The notes beneath the pieces were generated by a model. It saw only the letters and a program-made list of their open reading frames with translations, was not told the DNA's origin and made no database searches. Positions 6,054-13,149 of a stretch of DNA of 13,149 nucleotides are shown here, in pieces (the first letter of the stretch is position 1; the number at the start of each line of letters is the position of its first letter). A program made the translations under genes and the position numbers. The DNA comes from Candidatus Stahliibacteriota bacterium. GTDB taxonomy: Bacteria; Hydrothermota; Tepidihabitantia; SM23-42. The stretch is from NCBI GenBank assembly GCA_030670605.1, contig DAOVBK010000015.1, forward strand, positions 1 to 13,149, read 5' to 3'.

Positions 6054-7403
6054 TTAGTCGTCTTGTAGTTTGTTCAATCTATCCAAGAACAACGCTCTTA
6101 TTTCATCAAGCCGTTCTTTCGTTTTTGCTTCAAATCTTAGAACAAGTGCTGGCTGCGTGTTTGATGGTCGGACAAGCCCCCAACCGTCAGGAAATACAAC
6201 CCGCACGCCATCTATATCGATAACCGTATACGTCTTCTTGAAATACTCTTTCAGTTCTTCAACAATGTGAAACTTCTTTTCGTCGTTCGTCTCTATACGT
6301 ATCTCTGGTGTTGAGTAGTATTTGGGTACCTTGTGTGCAAGTGTCGATAGTTTTGCGTCATCGCTGAGAATCTCCAGTAACCGTAGACTCGCATACATTG
6401 CATCGTCAAACCCATAATAACGGTCAGCAAAGAAGATGTGCCCGGACATCTCGCCGGCAAGCGGAGAATGTTCTGCCCTCATCTTTGCTTTGATAAGTGA
6501 ATGGCCAGTTTTGTACATAAGCGGAACGCCACCGAGAGCATCGATCCGTTCGATAAGTCCCTGAGAACACTTCACTTCAAAGATGATTTTAGCACCGGGT
6601 ATTCGCTCAAGGACTTTTTCCGCGTATATTGCGAGAAGCACATCCCCCCAGATTATTTCACCATTCTCATCGAGAACGCCGATTCTATCGCCATCACCAT
6701 CAAAACCAATGCCGCATTGAAAACTGCCATTCTTCACAACCTCAATAAGCTCAGAGATATGTTCGACGACCGTCGGGTCAGCCAGATGATTTGGGAAATT
6801 GCCGTCAGGTTCTTTGTACAATATTTGATAATCAGCTCCGATTTTTTTCATTAGTGTGTCAACGAGAGGACCGCAGGTTCCATTTCCCGTATCAATCGCA
6901 ACTTTTATTCCCTTTTTTATTCTCATATGGTCAAGAACATAGTCGATATATGCTGGAACAGCATCGAGCGTTGTAATGGTACCCTTGCCAGTTGCGAACG
7001 TGTCTGCTTCAGTCAGTCTTCGCAGCTTTTGTATTTCTTCACCATAAATAGTACTCTTATTCTGCGCTACCTTACATCCGTTAAACTCTTTAGGATTGTG
7101 ACTCGCCGTGATCATGATGCCATTCCCTGTGTTGTAGTGGAACAAAGAAAAATAGAGGACCGGTGTCGGTACGACGCCGATATCGATGACATCACAGCCA
7201 GAATCATTCAGTCCTTTGTGCATGGCTTTAGCAATGCGCGGTGATGATATTCGCACATCTTGACCAACGATAACTTTTTTCTCCCCGCGAGAGACATAGT
7301 ACGTACCGCACGCTCTTCCGAGCGTATACACGTTGTCATCAGTAAAGTCAGTTTCGGCAATACCCCTGATATCATACTCTCGAAAGATAGCTGGATTAAT
7401 CAT
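6054..7403 (-). CDS. Phosphomannomutase/phosphoglucomutase (alpha-D-phosphohexomutase)
   Basis: 449 residues, full length for the family. It interconverts hexose-6-phosphate and hexose-1-phosphate (mannose and/or glucose) through a phosphoserine, supplying nucleotide-sugar precursors for cell-surface glycans. Motifs: substrate entry FREYDIRG (7-14), catalytic Ser101 in TASHNP, Mg-binding DGDGDR (235-240), sugar-specificity loop GEMSGH (317-322), phosphate-binding loop RPSNTQP (412-418). The GEMSGH loop is the bifunctional PMM/PGM (AlgC-like) type, not GlmM. The start ATG 7403 is set by homology, because FREYDIRG normally lies within the first 15 residues; the open frame continues back to 7547, but that stretch is antisense-free overlap with the upstream gene. 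ATG overlaps the aminotransferase stop (ATGA, 7400-7403). A Shine-Dalgarno is only weakly present (GGAG about 13 nt away), so translation is likely coupled. Confidence 0.95.
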   Translation of the reverse strand: MINPAIFREYDIRGIAETDFTDDNVYTLGRACGTYYVSRGEKKVIVGQDVRISSPRIAKAMHKGLNDSGCDVIDIGVVPTPVLYFSLFHYNTGNGIMITASHNPKEFNGCKVAQNKSTIYGEEIQKLRRLTEADTFATGKGTITTLDAVPAYIDYVLDHMRIKKGIKVAIDTGNGTCGPLVDTLMKKIGADYQILYKEPDGNFPNHLADPTVVEHISELIEVVKNGSFQCGIGFDGDGDRIGVLDENGEIIWGDVLLAIYAEKVLERIPGAKIIFEVKCSQGLIERIDALGGVPLMYKTGHSLIKAKMRAEHSPLAGEMSGHIFFADRYYGFDDAMYASLRLLEILSDDAKLSTLAHKVPKYYSTPEIRIETNDEKKFHIVEELKEYFKKTYTVIDIDGVRVVFPDGWGLVRPSNTQPALVLRFEAKTKERLDEIRALFLDRLNKLQDD

Positions 7404-8812
7404 GACAGCTGTGTCTCCACCCGGGTGATGACTTCTTCGAGGATACGTAGTGCTTCGATAGCATCGTCCTTGGTGATCATGAGCGGTGGGGACATGCGTA
7501 GAGAACAAGGACCAGCACCATAGAGGATAAGACCGCATTTGAAGCACTCGCCGGTAATGACTTCTTTGATGTTCTTGCCATCCTTAGTCACCGATTGAGG
7601 AAATGGTTGTTTGGTTTTCTTGTCCAGGACTAACTCGGCGCCGATCATCAAACCCTTGCCACGGACATCACCAATAATCTTGTGGCGGTTCATGATTTCA
7701 GTCAGACCCTGTTTCAGGAATTCGCCGATTTTTGCGGCATTGCTAATGAGCTTTTGCCCGATGATTTTCAAGGAAGCGAGCGCTGCAGCTGCAATTACCG
7801 GATTACCACCGAATGTAGAACCGTGTGCACCTGGCCGCCATGCGCGTGCATTGACATCAGGGTCCATGAGTTCGTCCTTTGCGACTGTCGCACTCATTGG
7901 AAATCCGGACGCGATTGCCTTGGCAATCAACATAATATCAGGAGCCACATTAACATGGTCGCACGCAAACCACTTTCCCGTTCTTCCCAAACCGCACTGT
8001 ATTTCATCAAATGCGAGGATTATATTGAATGTGTCAGCGATTTTTCGTAATGCAGGTAAAAACTCTTTTGGTGGTACGATGTAACCACCTTCACCTTGAA
8101 TAGGCTCAACAAGAATGAGGGCGACATCGTCCGGATCAATGAGCCGTTCTAAAATAACATCTGTCAGATAGGAAACACAGTGTAAGAGCGGTACGCCCTT
8201 AAATTCCTTTTTTATACATGCCGGATATGTTTTATCAAACACACACTGGTAGCAATAGGGGAATGGAACGTGGTAGACTTCAGGAATGAGTGCTGAAAAA
8301 TGACCGCGCTGGATTTTCTTACTTCCGGACATCGTCATACCCGCGAATGTTCTTCCGTGGAACGCTCCAATAAAGCTGATCATGCGCGGTCTGCGTCTAA
8401 AGTGTCGTGCAATTTTGAGTGTTGCCTCCACTGCTTCAGCACCCGAACTGCCAAAACAGACTCTTTTATCAAATGCACCAGGCGTTATCTCGATAAGTTT
8501 TTCTGCCAGTGCGATTTGTGGTTCGTAGTAGAAATCACTACCAGAAATATGTATGAGTTTCTGCAGCTGATCATTCACCGCTTTGATAACATCGGGATGA
8601 CAGTGCCCAGTGCCGACGACTGCGAAGCCCGCACCAAAATCAAGATATGATTTGCCGCTGACATCAGTGACCCGGGCACCCTCTGCACGGTCAACAACGA
8701 GTGGTATTTCTCGTGTCCGTGTGTGTGCGCCAAACATGACCTTTTTGTCGCGGTCAATCAGTTTTTGCGCTTCTTTGCTTATTTCAGGAGAACTGTACTG
8801 TATCTGTTTCAT
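7400..8812 (-). CDS. Class III PLP-dependent aminotransferase (GABA/ornithine-type family)
   Basis: 470 residues. It transfers the terminal amino group of an amino-acid substrate to an oxo acid, using pyridoxal phosphate. Motifs: GARVTDVSGKSYLDF (45-59), PLP-phosphate site GSSGAEAVE (121-129), FHGRT (151-155), LVEPIQGEGGY (234-244), FDE with Asp269 for the PLP ring nitrogen, Schiff-base Lys298 in IAKAIASG, and GSTFGGNP (331-338). A three-cysteine insertion (CYQC at 187-190, C199) resembles that seen in the archaeal-like branch of GABA/ornithine aminotransferases and of the broad-specificity amino-acid racemase of Thermococcales. The substrate cannot be told; 4-aminobutyrate, ornithine and racemase activity are all open. 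The start ATG 8812 matches the usual N-terminal helix (ISKEAQKLIDRD), but no Shine-Dalgarno can exist, because a consensus promoter ends 6 nt upstream. Confidence 0.93.
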   Translation of the reverse strand: MKQIQYSSPEISKEAQKLIDRDKKVMFGAHTRTREIPLVVDRAEGARVTDVSGKSYLDFGAGFAVVGTGHCHPDVIKAVNDQLQKLIHISGSDFYYEPQIALAEKLIEITPGAFDKRVCFGSSGAEAVEATLKIARHFRRRPRMISFIGAFHGRTFAGMTMSGSKKIQRGHFSALIPEVYHVPFPYCYQCVFDKTYPACIKKEFKGVPLLHCVSYLTDVILERLIDPDDVALILVEPIQGEGGYIVPPKEFLPALRKIADTFNIILAFDEIQCGLGRTGKWFACDHVNVAPDIMLIAKAIASGFPMSATVAKDELMDPDVNARAWRPGAHGSTFGGNPVIAAAALASLKIIGQKLISNAAKIGEFLKQGLTEIMNRHKIIGDVRGKGLMIGAELVLDKKTKQPFPQSVTKDGKNIKEVITGECFKCGLILYGAGPCSLRMSPPLMITKDDAIEALRILEEVITRVETQLS

Positions 8813-8818
8813 ACGTGT

Positions 8819-8846
8819 ATTATACAGAATTGACTACAGTTGTCAA
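8819..8846 (-). promoter_or_regulatory. Consensus promoter of the aminotransferase-mutase operon, leaderless geometry
   Basis: On the minus strand: TTGACA (8846-8841), a perfect -35; a 16-nt spacer; TATAAT (8824-8819), a perfect -10. Six bases then lead to ATG 8812-8810. Initiation about 7 nt past the -10 would use the A of the start codon, giving a leaderless mRNA. The -35 overlaps a palindrome (8830-8846). Confidence 0.8.
8830..8846. promoter_or_regulatory. 17-bp interrupted palindrome, candidate operator
   Basis: TTGACTACAGTTGTCAA reads the same on both strands in 7 of 8 base pairs around a central A. It covers the -35 of the aminotransferase promoter, where a bound repressor would block it. 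A second, perfect 10-bp palindrome (ATGTATACAT) lies at 8861-8870, between the two divergent promoters. A regulator is inferred; none is encoded in the window. Confidence 0.4.
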
Positions 8847-8888
8847 TGAAGACCAGAATCATGTATACATTGCGAAACAATGATTTGC

Positions 8889-8917
8889 TTGACTTTGCCG
8901 TTTTTTTACACTATAAT
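8889..8917 (+). promoter_or_regulatory. Sigma70-type promoter for the phosphohydrolase-membrane protein operon
   Basis: TTGACT (8889-8894), a 17-nt spacer and TATAAT (8912-8917). Transcription should start near 8924, leaving a 25-nt A-rich leader before ATG 8950 with only a weak GAGA ribosome-binding site. It is divergent from the aminotransferase promoter. Confidence 0.75.
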
Positions 8918-8949
8918 GGCGAAAGTTTCTTACCACAAAAGAGAAAAAA

Positions 8950-10491
8950 ATGGAAGTACTTGTCATTGGCCTTGATGGCGCGCCGTATCATCTTCTTACA
9001 AAGGTCAGTAAGAAGATGCCCACGCTTGCGAACCTTATGGATAACGGTTCATATGGTATTCTGACCAGCACTATTCCCGCACTCAGTCTTTTGGCATGGC
9101 CCGTGTTCTACACGGGCAAGAACCCTGGAAAAATCGGCGTTTACGTAACGAGATTGGTGCGTGAGAGCGTGGAAGAGGTAAAACTGCCAACCTCGCATGA
9201 TGTGAAGGCACCGGCTATTTGGGAGATTCTGAGCAATCATAAGAAAAAAGTAGGGGTCGTTAACATTCCTGTTACCTATCCGCCAAAACCGGTGAATGGA
9301 TTTATCATTACTGGATTTCTCACGCCACCTTCGAGTGATGATTTCGTTTATCCTGCGGAGCTCAAAACTGATTTAGGGGAGTACACGATCGACCTTGATG
9401 TACTCACCGAAGACAAGAAATTACCTGAGCATGACGTTGACAAATCTGTTCTTCTAGAGAAGCAGTATGATATTACACAGAAAAGAGCAGCAACGTGCCT
9501 GCGACTCATTCGTGACCATCAACCGGATTTCTTCATTGTTAATTTTAAGGGGCTCGACAATATGCAACATCTGTTCTGGCATAAGCAGGATGTTATTGTA
9601 GAATTCTACGAGAAATTGGATACACTGCTCAGGCAATTCATAGATACCGCCAAACCGAAGAACACGGTTATCATGTCAGACCATGGTTTTCACGCGCGCA
9701 GCACAAAATATTTTCACATAAATACGTACCTTGAGAGAGAAGGCTTTCTCTACAGAAATAAGAGCCTCAAAGGTCGGTTTTCTATATTGACGTATACTGT
9801 CGGCGTGAAACTTGTCGAGATTTTTCCTTTTATCAGAAATCTTGTTCCCGAAAAAGCAAAGAGTAGTGTCGGCATCAAACAGATGACAGACAGAATTGAC
9901 TGGAGTAAGACAATAGCGTATGCAGATTTTCACCGAGGTATTTTCATCAACAAAGAGATTACAGGTGTAGAGCGAGACAAAGTAGCACAGGCAATCGTTG
10001 AGAAAATGATAGCCTGTGAGGACCCGCAAACCAACAAAAAAGTTTTCAAGATTGTGAAACGCAAGGAAGAGATATTCAGTGGACCGTACTTTGATTTGTT
10101 GCCTGACATTGTGTGGTTGCCTGATGCCGATTATCGGGTTAATGCAAACCTTTACCCGGCGCTCATTTCACCACGGCTCGACGCGCCGCACATTACCGGT
10201 GAGCACATGGCAGCGGCTGATGGCATTTTTATACTCAAGGGTCCTGGTGTGGTTAAGAACACACGTATTGAAGGGGCTCATATCTCTGACCTTGCGCCGA
10301 CCATACTCTACATGATGGACGTACCAATCCCCTCAGATATTGATGGCAAGGTGCTCCGTAGCGCATTTAAGTCATCGCACAGAGAGCCGCAGTACACAAA
10401 AGCTGGTGAAACTGAGAAAAAAGATTTTGCATTTACGCAGAAGGAAGAAAAGAAATTAGAAGAGCGGCTCAAGGGGCTCGGCTACCTCTAG
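8950..10491 (+). CDS. Alkaline-phosphatase-superfamily phosphohydrolase/phosphomutase (COG3379-like)
   Basis: 513 residues. A type I phosphodiesterase/phosphomutase-like metalloenzyme. Metal-site pieces in order: IGLDGA with Asp9; the nucleophile region STIPALSLLAWPVF (Ser46 at the Ser/Thr position) with TGKNPGK; FKGLDNMQHLFW with Asp203 and His207; MSDHGFH with Asp244 and His245; and GEHMAADG-like GEHMAAADG with His418. Family members usually read NPGKHG where this has NPGKIG. There is no signal peptide or membrane segment, so it is probably cytosolic or peripheral. The C-terminus (EEKKLEERLKGLGYL) is a tail often seen in this group. The substrate is unknown. The next gene follows after 2 nt and encodes a flippase-like membrane protein, so a phospholipid- or glycan-linked phosphate is a reasonable inference. 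Confidence 0.85.
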   Translation: MEVLVIGLDGAPYHLLTKVSKKMPTLANLMDNGSYGILTSTIPALSLLAWPVFYTGKNPGKIGVYVTRLVRESVEEVKLPTSHDVKAPAIWEILSNHKKKVGVVNIPVTYPPKPVNGFIITGFLTPPSSDDFVYPAELKTDLGEYTIDLDVLTEDKKLPEHDVDKSVLLEKQYDITQKRAATCLRLIRDHQPDFFIVNFKGLDNMQHLFWHKQDVIVEFYEKLDTLLRQFIDTAKPKNTVIMSDHGFHARSTKYFHINTYLEREGFLYRNKSLKGRFSILTYTVGVKLVEIFPFIRNLVPEKAKSSVGIKQMTDRIDWSKTIAYADFHRGIFINKEITGVERDKVAQAIVEKMIACEDPQTNKKVFKIVKRKEEIFSGPYFDLLPDIVWLPDADYRVNANLYPALISPRLDAPHITGEHMAAADGIFILKGPGVVKNTRIEGAHISDLAPTILYMMDVPIPSDIDGKVLRSAFKSSHREPQYTKAGETEKKDFAFTQKEEKKLEERLKGLGYL

Positions 10492-10493
10492 TA

Positions 10494-11393
10494 ATGCGTA
10501 AAAGAACCTTCGTCGCCTGGATTGTTGGCATTGCCATTTTCATATGGATTGGCAGAGCGCTCTATATTAACTGGAGCAAGATTTTTTTTGAAGAACTTGA
10601 GTTCAATTACGTTTTTCTGATACTGTCAGCGCTATTTCACATTGGTGCCTATGCCGTGGCGAGTCTTGCCTGGAAATACAACCTGTACCTTTTGGGTGAA
10701 CACATACAGTATCGAGATTCTTTTGAGATATTATCATTGACTCGACTTGGGAGGTACATTCCAGGAAAAGTCTGGTTTGCCATGGGCAGGGCATATTTTG
10801 CACGGGTGAAAGGTGTACCTCAACGCACGGTGTTCGTCAGTATTGTCCTGGAAATGATCCTCCAATTCTGGGCAGTGATCTTGCTTTTTCTGGTGACAGG
10901 TGCGCCGTCCTTTGGACAGGGAACACAACTGAACCCGTACGTTCTTGTTGTCATTTTGTTTCTCGGACTTGTTGCTATCCATCCCACAGTCTTCAACAAA
11001 ACAGTTAATTTCGTACTCAATAAACTGAAGCGGGAAACCATTGACTTTAACCTGACCTTTCCCAAAATCCTTACGCTCCTTCTTCTGTTCTTCCTGGTAT
11101 TCCTGTGTCATGGTTTTGGTTTTCTGTTTCTGGCTCGTTCATTCTACCCTGTGGAGGTTGCTACATACACAATTTTGGTTGGTGTCTTTGCACTTGCCTG
11201 GCTTATTGGTTTTCTTAGTTTTGTGACACCTGCAGGGCTGGGTGTACGCGAGGGAGCACTCAGTCTTTTGCTAAGAGAGCATTTACCTACGGGTATCGGG
11301 ATTATTGCTGCCCTGCTTTCGCGGATTTGGCTGACCATCGTCGAAGTTTCACTTTTTCTTCTGTTCGTTCGCAAACTCAAGAGATATCTGTAG
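10494..11393 (+). CDS. Flippase-like / LPG-synthase transmembrane-domain protein (UPF0104 family)
   Basis: 299 residues, strongly hydrophobic, with about seven or eight predicted membrane segments (near 8-25, 38-60, 118-136, 148-163, 192-215, 225-245, 265-292). The conserved family motifs GRYIPGKVW (86-94) and PAGLGVREG (246-254) are both present. This is the membrane domain shared by MprF-type lysyl-phosphatidylglycerol synthases and archaeal AglD-like glycosylation proteins; it lacks the aminoacyl-transferase domain of MprF. Stand-alone members are commonly found with glycosyltransferases and envelope genes, and are thought to handle or flip lipid-linked substrates. It starts 2 nt after the phosphohydrolase stop (TAGTAATG) without a clear Shine-Dalgarno, so translation probably depends on the upstream gene. 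Confidence 0.87.
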   Translation: MRKRTFVAWIVGIAIFIWIGRALYINWSKIFFEELEFNYVFLILSALFHIGAYAVASLAWKYNLYLLGEHIQYRDSFEILSLTRLGRYIPGKVWFAMGRAYFARVKGVPQRTVFVSIVLEMILQFWAVILLFLVTGAPSFGQGTQLNPYVLVVILFLGLVAIHPTVFNKTVNFVLNKLKRETIDFNLTFPKILTLLLLFFLVFLCHGFGFLFLARSFYPVEVATYTILVGVFALAWLIGFLSFVTPAGLGVREGALSLLLREHLPTGIGIIAALLSRIWLTIVEVSLFLLFVRKLKRYL

Positions 11394-11403
11394 CATGTCC
11401 AAC

Positions 11404-11431
11404 TTGACTGCTCTTTAATAGTGGGTATATT
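11404..11431 (+). promoter_or_regulatory. Promoter of the YfhO-like gene, leaderless geometry
   Basis: TTGACT (11404-11409), a 16-nt spacer and TATATT (11426-11431). Exactly six bases separate the -10 from ATG 11438, the same spacing as at the aminotransferase. The predicted transcription start is the A of the start codon, and no ribosome-binding site is present. Confidence 0.6.
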
Positions 11432-11437
11432 TAGAAA

Positions 11438-13149
11438 ATGAGCAAGAAACACAAACAAAAGAAGCGTACTGTAGTACCATCAAAACCGAATTTTGTAGAA
11501 ACGCATTGGAATAAGATCATCATCATTGTGCTGATCGTGTTACCGCTCATCTACTTTGCCGGATTCCTAAGTCCAAACCGCATGATCGCTGGCTCAGATT
11601 ATGTGATCGGCGGCTATCCTTTGAAGAGATGGATCGCTGCACAGGAAGAAATGCCGCTGTGGTATTCTCACATCTTTGGTGGTGTTCCCATACTCGGTGC
11701 TCCGGTCGGTGGTCCGCTTGCACCGCTTGAGCAATTGAAGGCGGTGATGCCTATCCATGTCGTTCTCACGGTTACGTTCATCGTTATGTTTATCCTTGCG
11801 GGCATCGGGATGTACCTCTATCTTAAAGAGATTGGAGTATCTGGCTATACTGCAGCAATCGGTGCGGTCGCTTATCAGTTTATAGGCAATCTGGCAACAA
11901 CGCCAATGGCTGGTCACGCAGGTCGCGCTGCGAGTGTTGCGCTTTTCCCGCTCATGCTCTTCTTTATCCATCGTGGATTGAAGACCAGACAGTTACTCTG
12001 TTTCATATGTATGGCACTGGTCACGGCATTTGCCTTTTATGAAGGTCATTTTCAGATAACCTACTATGGATTACTTTTCATGCTTGCCTATGCAATTTTC
12101 TATCTTATCGCACACAGGAAAGAGTATGTACGCAGAGACTTCGTGCGTGTTATCGTGTATGGTCTGTGTGCAGTTGTATTCATTTGTCTGCTCATGGCAG
12201 CGGTGTGGTTGCCTGTGCTTGGTACACTGGGAACGGGCGCGCGCGGTGTTGAGCGCGGATATGAATTTGCCACGTCATGGGCGATGCCGCCACTTGAGAC
12301 CATTGATTTGGTTATTCCAACATACTCGGGTCTATTGGACAATTACTGGGGATTGAGCCACTTTAAGCTCCACATGGAATATTTCGGACTATTTGCCGTC
12401 ATCTTTGCTCTTTTTACAGTCGTTTTCTTTTGGAAAAAACCGTACACGAAGTTCTATGTCATAAGCACGCTTGTTGTTTTGCTTGTTGCATTTGGTGGTT
12501 ACACGCCAGTCTATAGAATTTTTTATACGCTGATCCCTGGCTTTAGGCTCATGCGTGCTCCCAATCTCTCGTTTTATTTGGTTAGTTTTGGATTCATTGT
12601 GCTCGCCGCAATTGGTTTTGATAGTATTCTTGCAACACAGCAGAATGGAAAGGGTTCACATTCTAAAAAGAAGTATTCCATTGCTGCTCTTGTCGTGCTT
12701 GCGATTCTCTTGCTTGCAGGGGTTATTTGTACATTGGGAAGAACGTCGATCATACAATCAATGCAAGATGCTTTCGGACCACGTTTTGCTGCTGAGCTCG
12801 GTCAACATGCTGCTGAGGCAAAACTGACCAAGATCGCGACGAATTTCTCTGCATTTATTGCTGGTATATGGCGTGCATTGGTTTTTGCAGTACTGTTCAT
12901 CGGCTTGGCGTACGGCTACTTGAAAAAGAGAATTCCATCCTGGGTCATCGCGGTTGCTGCAATGATCATTGTGCTCGTTGATGTATTACCATTAACGACG
13001 AAGTTCTTACCGTCAGTATCCTCTCCGAAAACCTACTATGCAGCAGACGATGTTGTACAATTCATCAAGAAAGATAAGAGCATTTTCCGTGCATTTCCCA
13101 CGCCATGGTATGACCATGCGCGAGATTCTTACCTTCTATATCACAATAT
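11438..13149 (+). CDS. YfhO-like multi-pass membrane protein (GT-C type), 3' end outside window
   Basis: 570 codons are open with no stop; the gene continues past the window edge. A basic cytosolic start (MSKKHKQKKR) precedes a first membrane segment at about 27-43, then a short extracytoplasmic loop with GSDY (Asp53), the place of the acidic residue that GT-C glycosyltransferases use for catalysis. Many further hydrophobic segments follow (near 106-128, 140-150, 166-177, 186-200, 208-225, 236-260, 318-331, 340-352, 378-397, 412-430). YFGLFA then FGGYTPVYRIFYTLIPGFR and MRAPNLSFYL match the YfhO-family pattern 'G.ytPlY....liPGf...R.P.r'. YfhO helps glycosylate lipoteichoic acid in Gram-positives; elsewhere its role is mostly unassigned. 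Transfer of a sugar from a lipid-linked donor outside the membrane is the family-based expectation. It has its own promoter, so it may be expressed apart from the two genes before it. Confidence 0.85.
   Translation, partial: MSKKHKQKKRTVVPSKPNFVETHWNKIIIIVLIVLPLIYFAGFLSPNRMIAGSDYVIGGYPLKRWIAAQEEMPLWYSHIFGGVPILGAPVGGPLAPLEQLKAVMPIHVVLTVTFIVMFILAGIGMYLYLKEIGVSGYTAAIGAVAYQFIGNLATTPMAGHAGRAASVALFPLMLFFIHRGLKTRQLLCFICMALVTAFAFYEGHFQITYYGLLFMLAYAIFYLIAHRKEYVRRDFVRVIVYGLCAVVFICLLMAAVWLPVLGTLGTGARGVERGYEFATSWAMPPLETIDLVIPTYSGLLDNYWGLSHFKLHMEYFGLFAVIFALFTVVFFWKKPYTKFYVISTLVVLLVAFGGYTPVYRIFYTLIPGFRLMRAPNLSFYLVSFGFIVLAAIGFDSILATQQNGKGSHSKKKYSIAALVVLAILLLAGVICTLGRTSIIQSMQDAFGPRFAAELGQHAAEAKLTKIATNFSAFIAGIWRALVFAVLFIGLAYGYLKKRIPSWVIAVAAMIIVLVDVLPLTTKFLPSVSSPKTYYAADDVVQFIKKDKSIFRAFPTPWYDHARDSYLLYHN

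Noticed and set aside
6501..6854. Plus-strand frame of 117 codons inside the mutase
   Set aside because: It is a shadow of the mutase active-site region on the other strand.
7404..7547. 48-residue N-terminal extension of the mutase
   Set aside because: It reads through the end of the aminotransferase in another frame and has no similarity to the family; FREYDIRG near residue 7 sets the start at 7403.
7611..8084. Plus-strand frame of 157 codons inside the aminotransferase
   Set aside because: It lies opposite conserved PLP-site sequence and shows no domain of its own.
10734..11111. Minus-strand frame of 125 codons in the flippase-like gene
   Set aside because: Its Gln/Lys-rich composition reflects the complement of hydrophobic codons; the plus-strand frame has both family motifs.
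11594..11971. Minus-strand frame of 125 codons opposite the YfhO-like gene
   Set aside because: The plus-strand frame is open from 11438 to the window end with clear membrane-protein character.

Overview
This is a bacterial chromosomal window with dense gene packing and moderate G+C. SRP RNA lies next to dnaX and ybaB, a bacterial neighbourhood. The SRP RNA is the long type with an Alu domain, as in Bacillus, Thermotoga and many deep or uncultured lineages, and not the short 4.5S form of Proteobacteria. A SPOR-domain protein and a likely lipoprotein fit a cell with an envelope periplasm. Moderate similarity to well-known proteins and leaderless-looking genes suggest an uncultured phylum, perhaps WOR-3-like, but that placement is a guess.

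Layout. (1) 1-1531, minus strand: a SPOR-domain exported protein followed by the start of ridA, overlapping by ATGA. (2) 1582-3841, plus: a promoter, a TPR-repeat lipoprotein and a membrane-anchored NMT1/SsuA-like substrate-binding protein, 2 nt apart. (3) 3844-6051, plus: large SRP RNA with its terminator, dnaX and ybaB. Heptanucleotide tandem repeats occupy the gaps before and after dnaX. recR, which often follows ybaB, is absent. (4) 6054-8812, minus: a class III aminotransferase and a phosphomannomutase/phosphoglucomutase, overlapping by ATGA. (5) 8889-13149, plus: an alkaline-phosphatase-superfamily phosphohydrolase (COG3379-like), a flippase-like/LPG-synthase-TM membrane protein, and a YfhO-like multi-membrane protein that runs off the window. 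This last gene, with its start at 11438, is open at the window edge.

How they work together. Region 3 is the housekeeping core: protein targeting, the replication clamp loader and a nucleoid-associated protein. Region 5 looks like an envelope lipid or glycan module, and the mutase in region 4 could feed it hexose-1-phosphates. Regions 1 and 2 are envelope proteins of unknown job.

Regulation. The intergenic regions ahead of five transcription units carry sigma70-type promoters resembling TTGACt-N16/17-TAtaAT. In two cases (aminotransferase and YfhO-like), exactly six bases separate the -10 hexamer from the ATG. The predicted transcript would then begin at the start codon itself, that is, leaderless. 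A third (the SPOR gene) is close to this arrangement.
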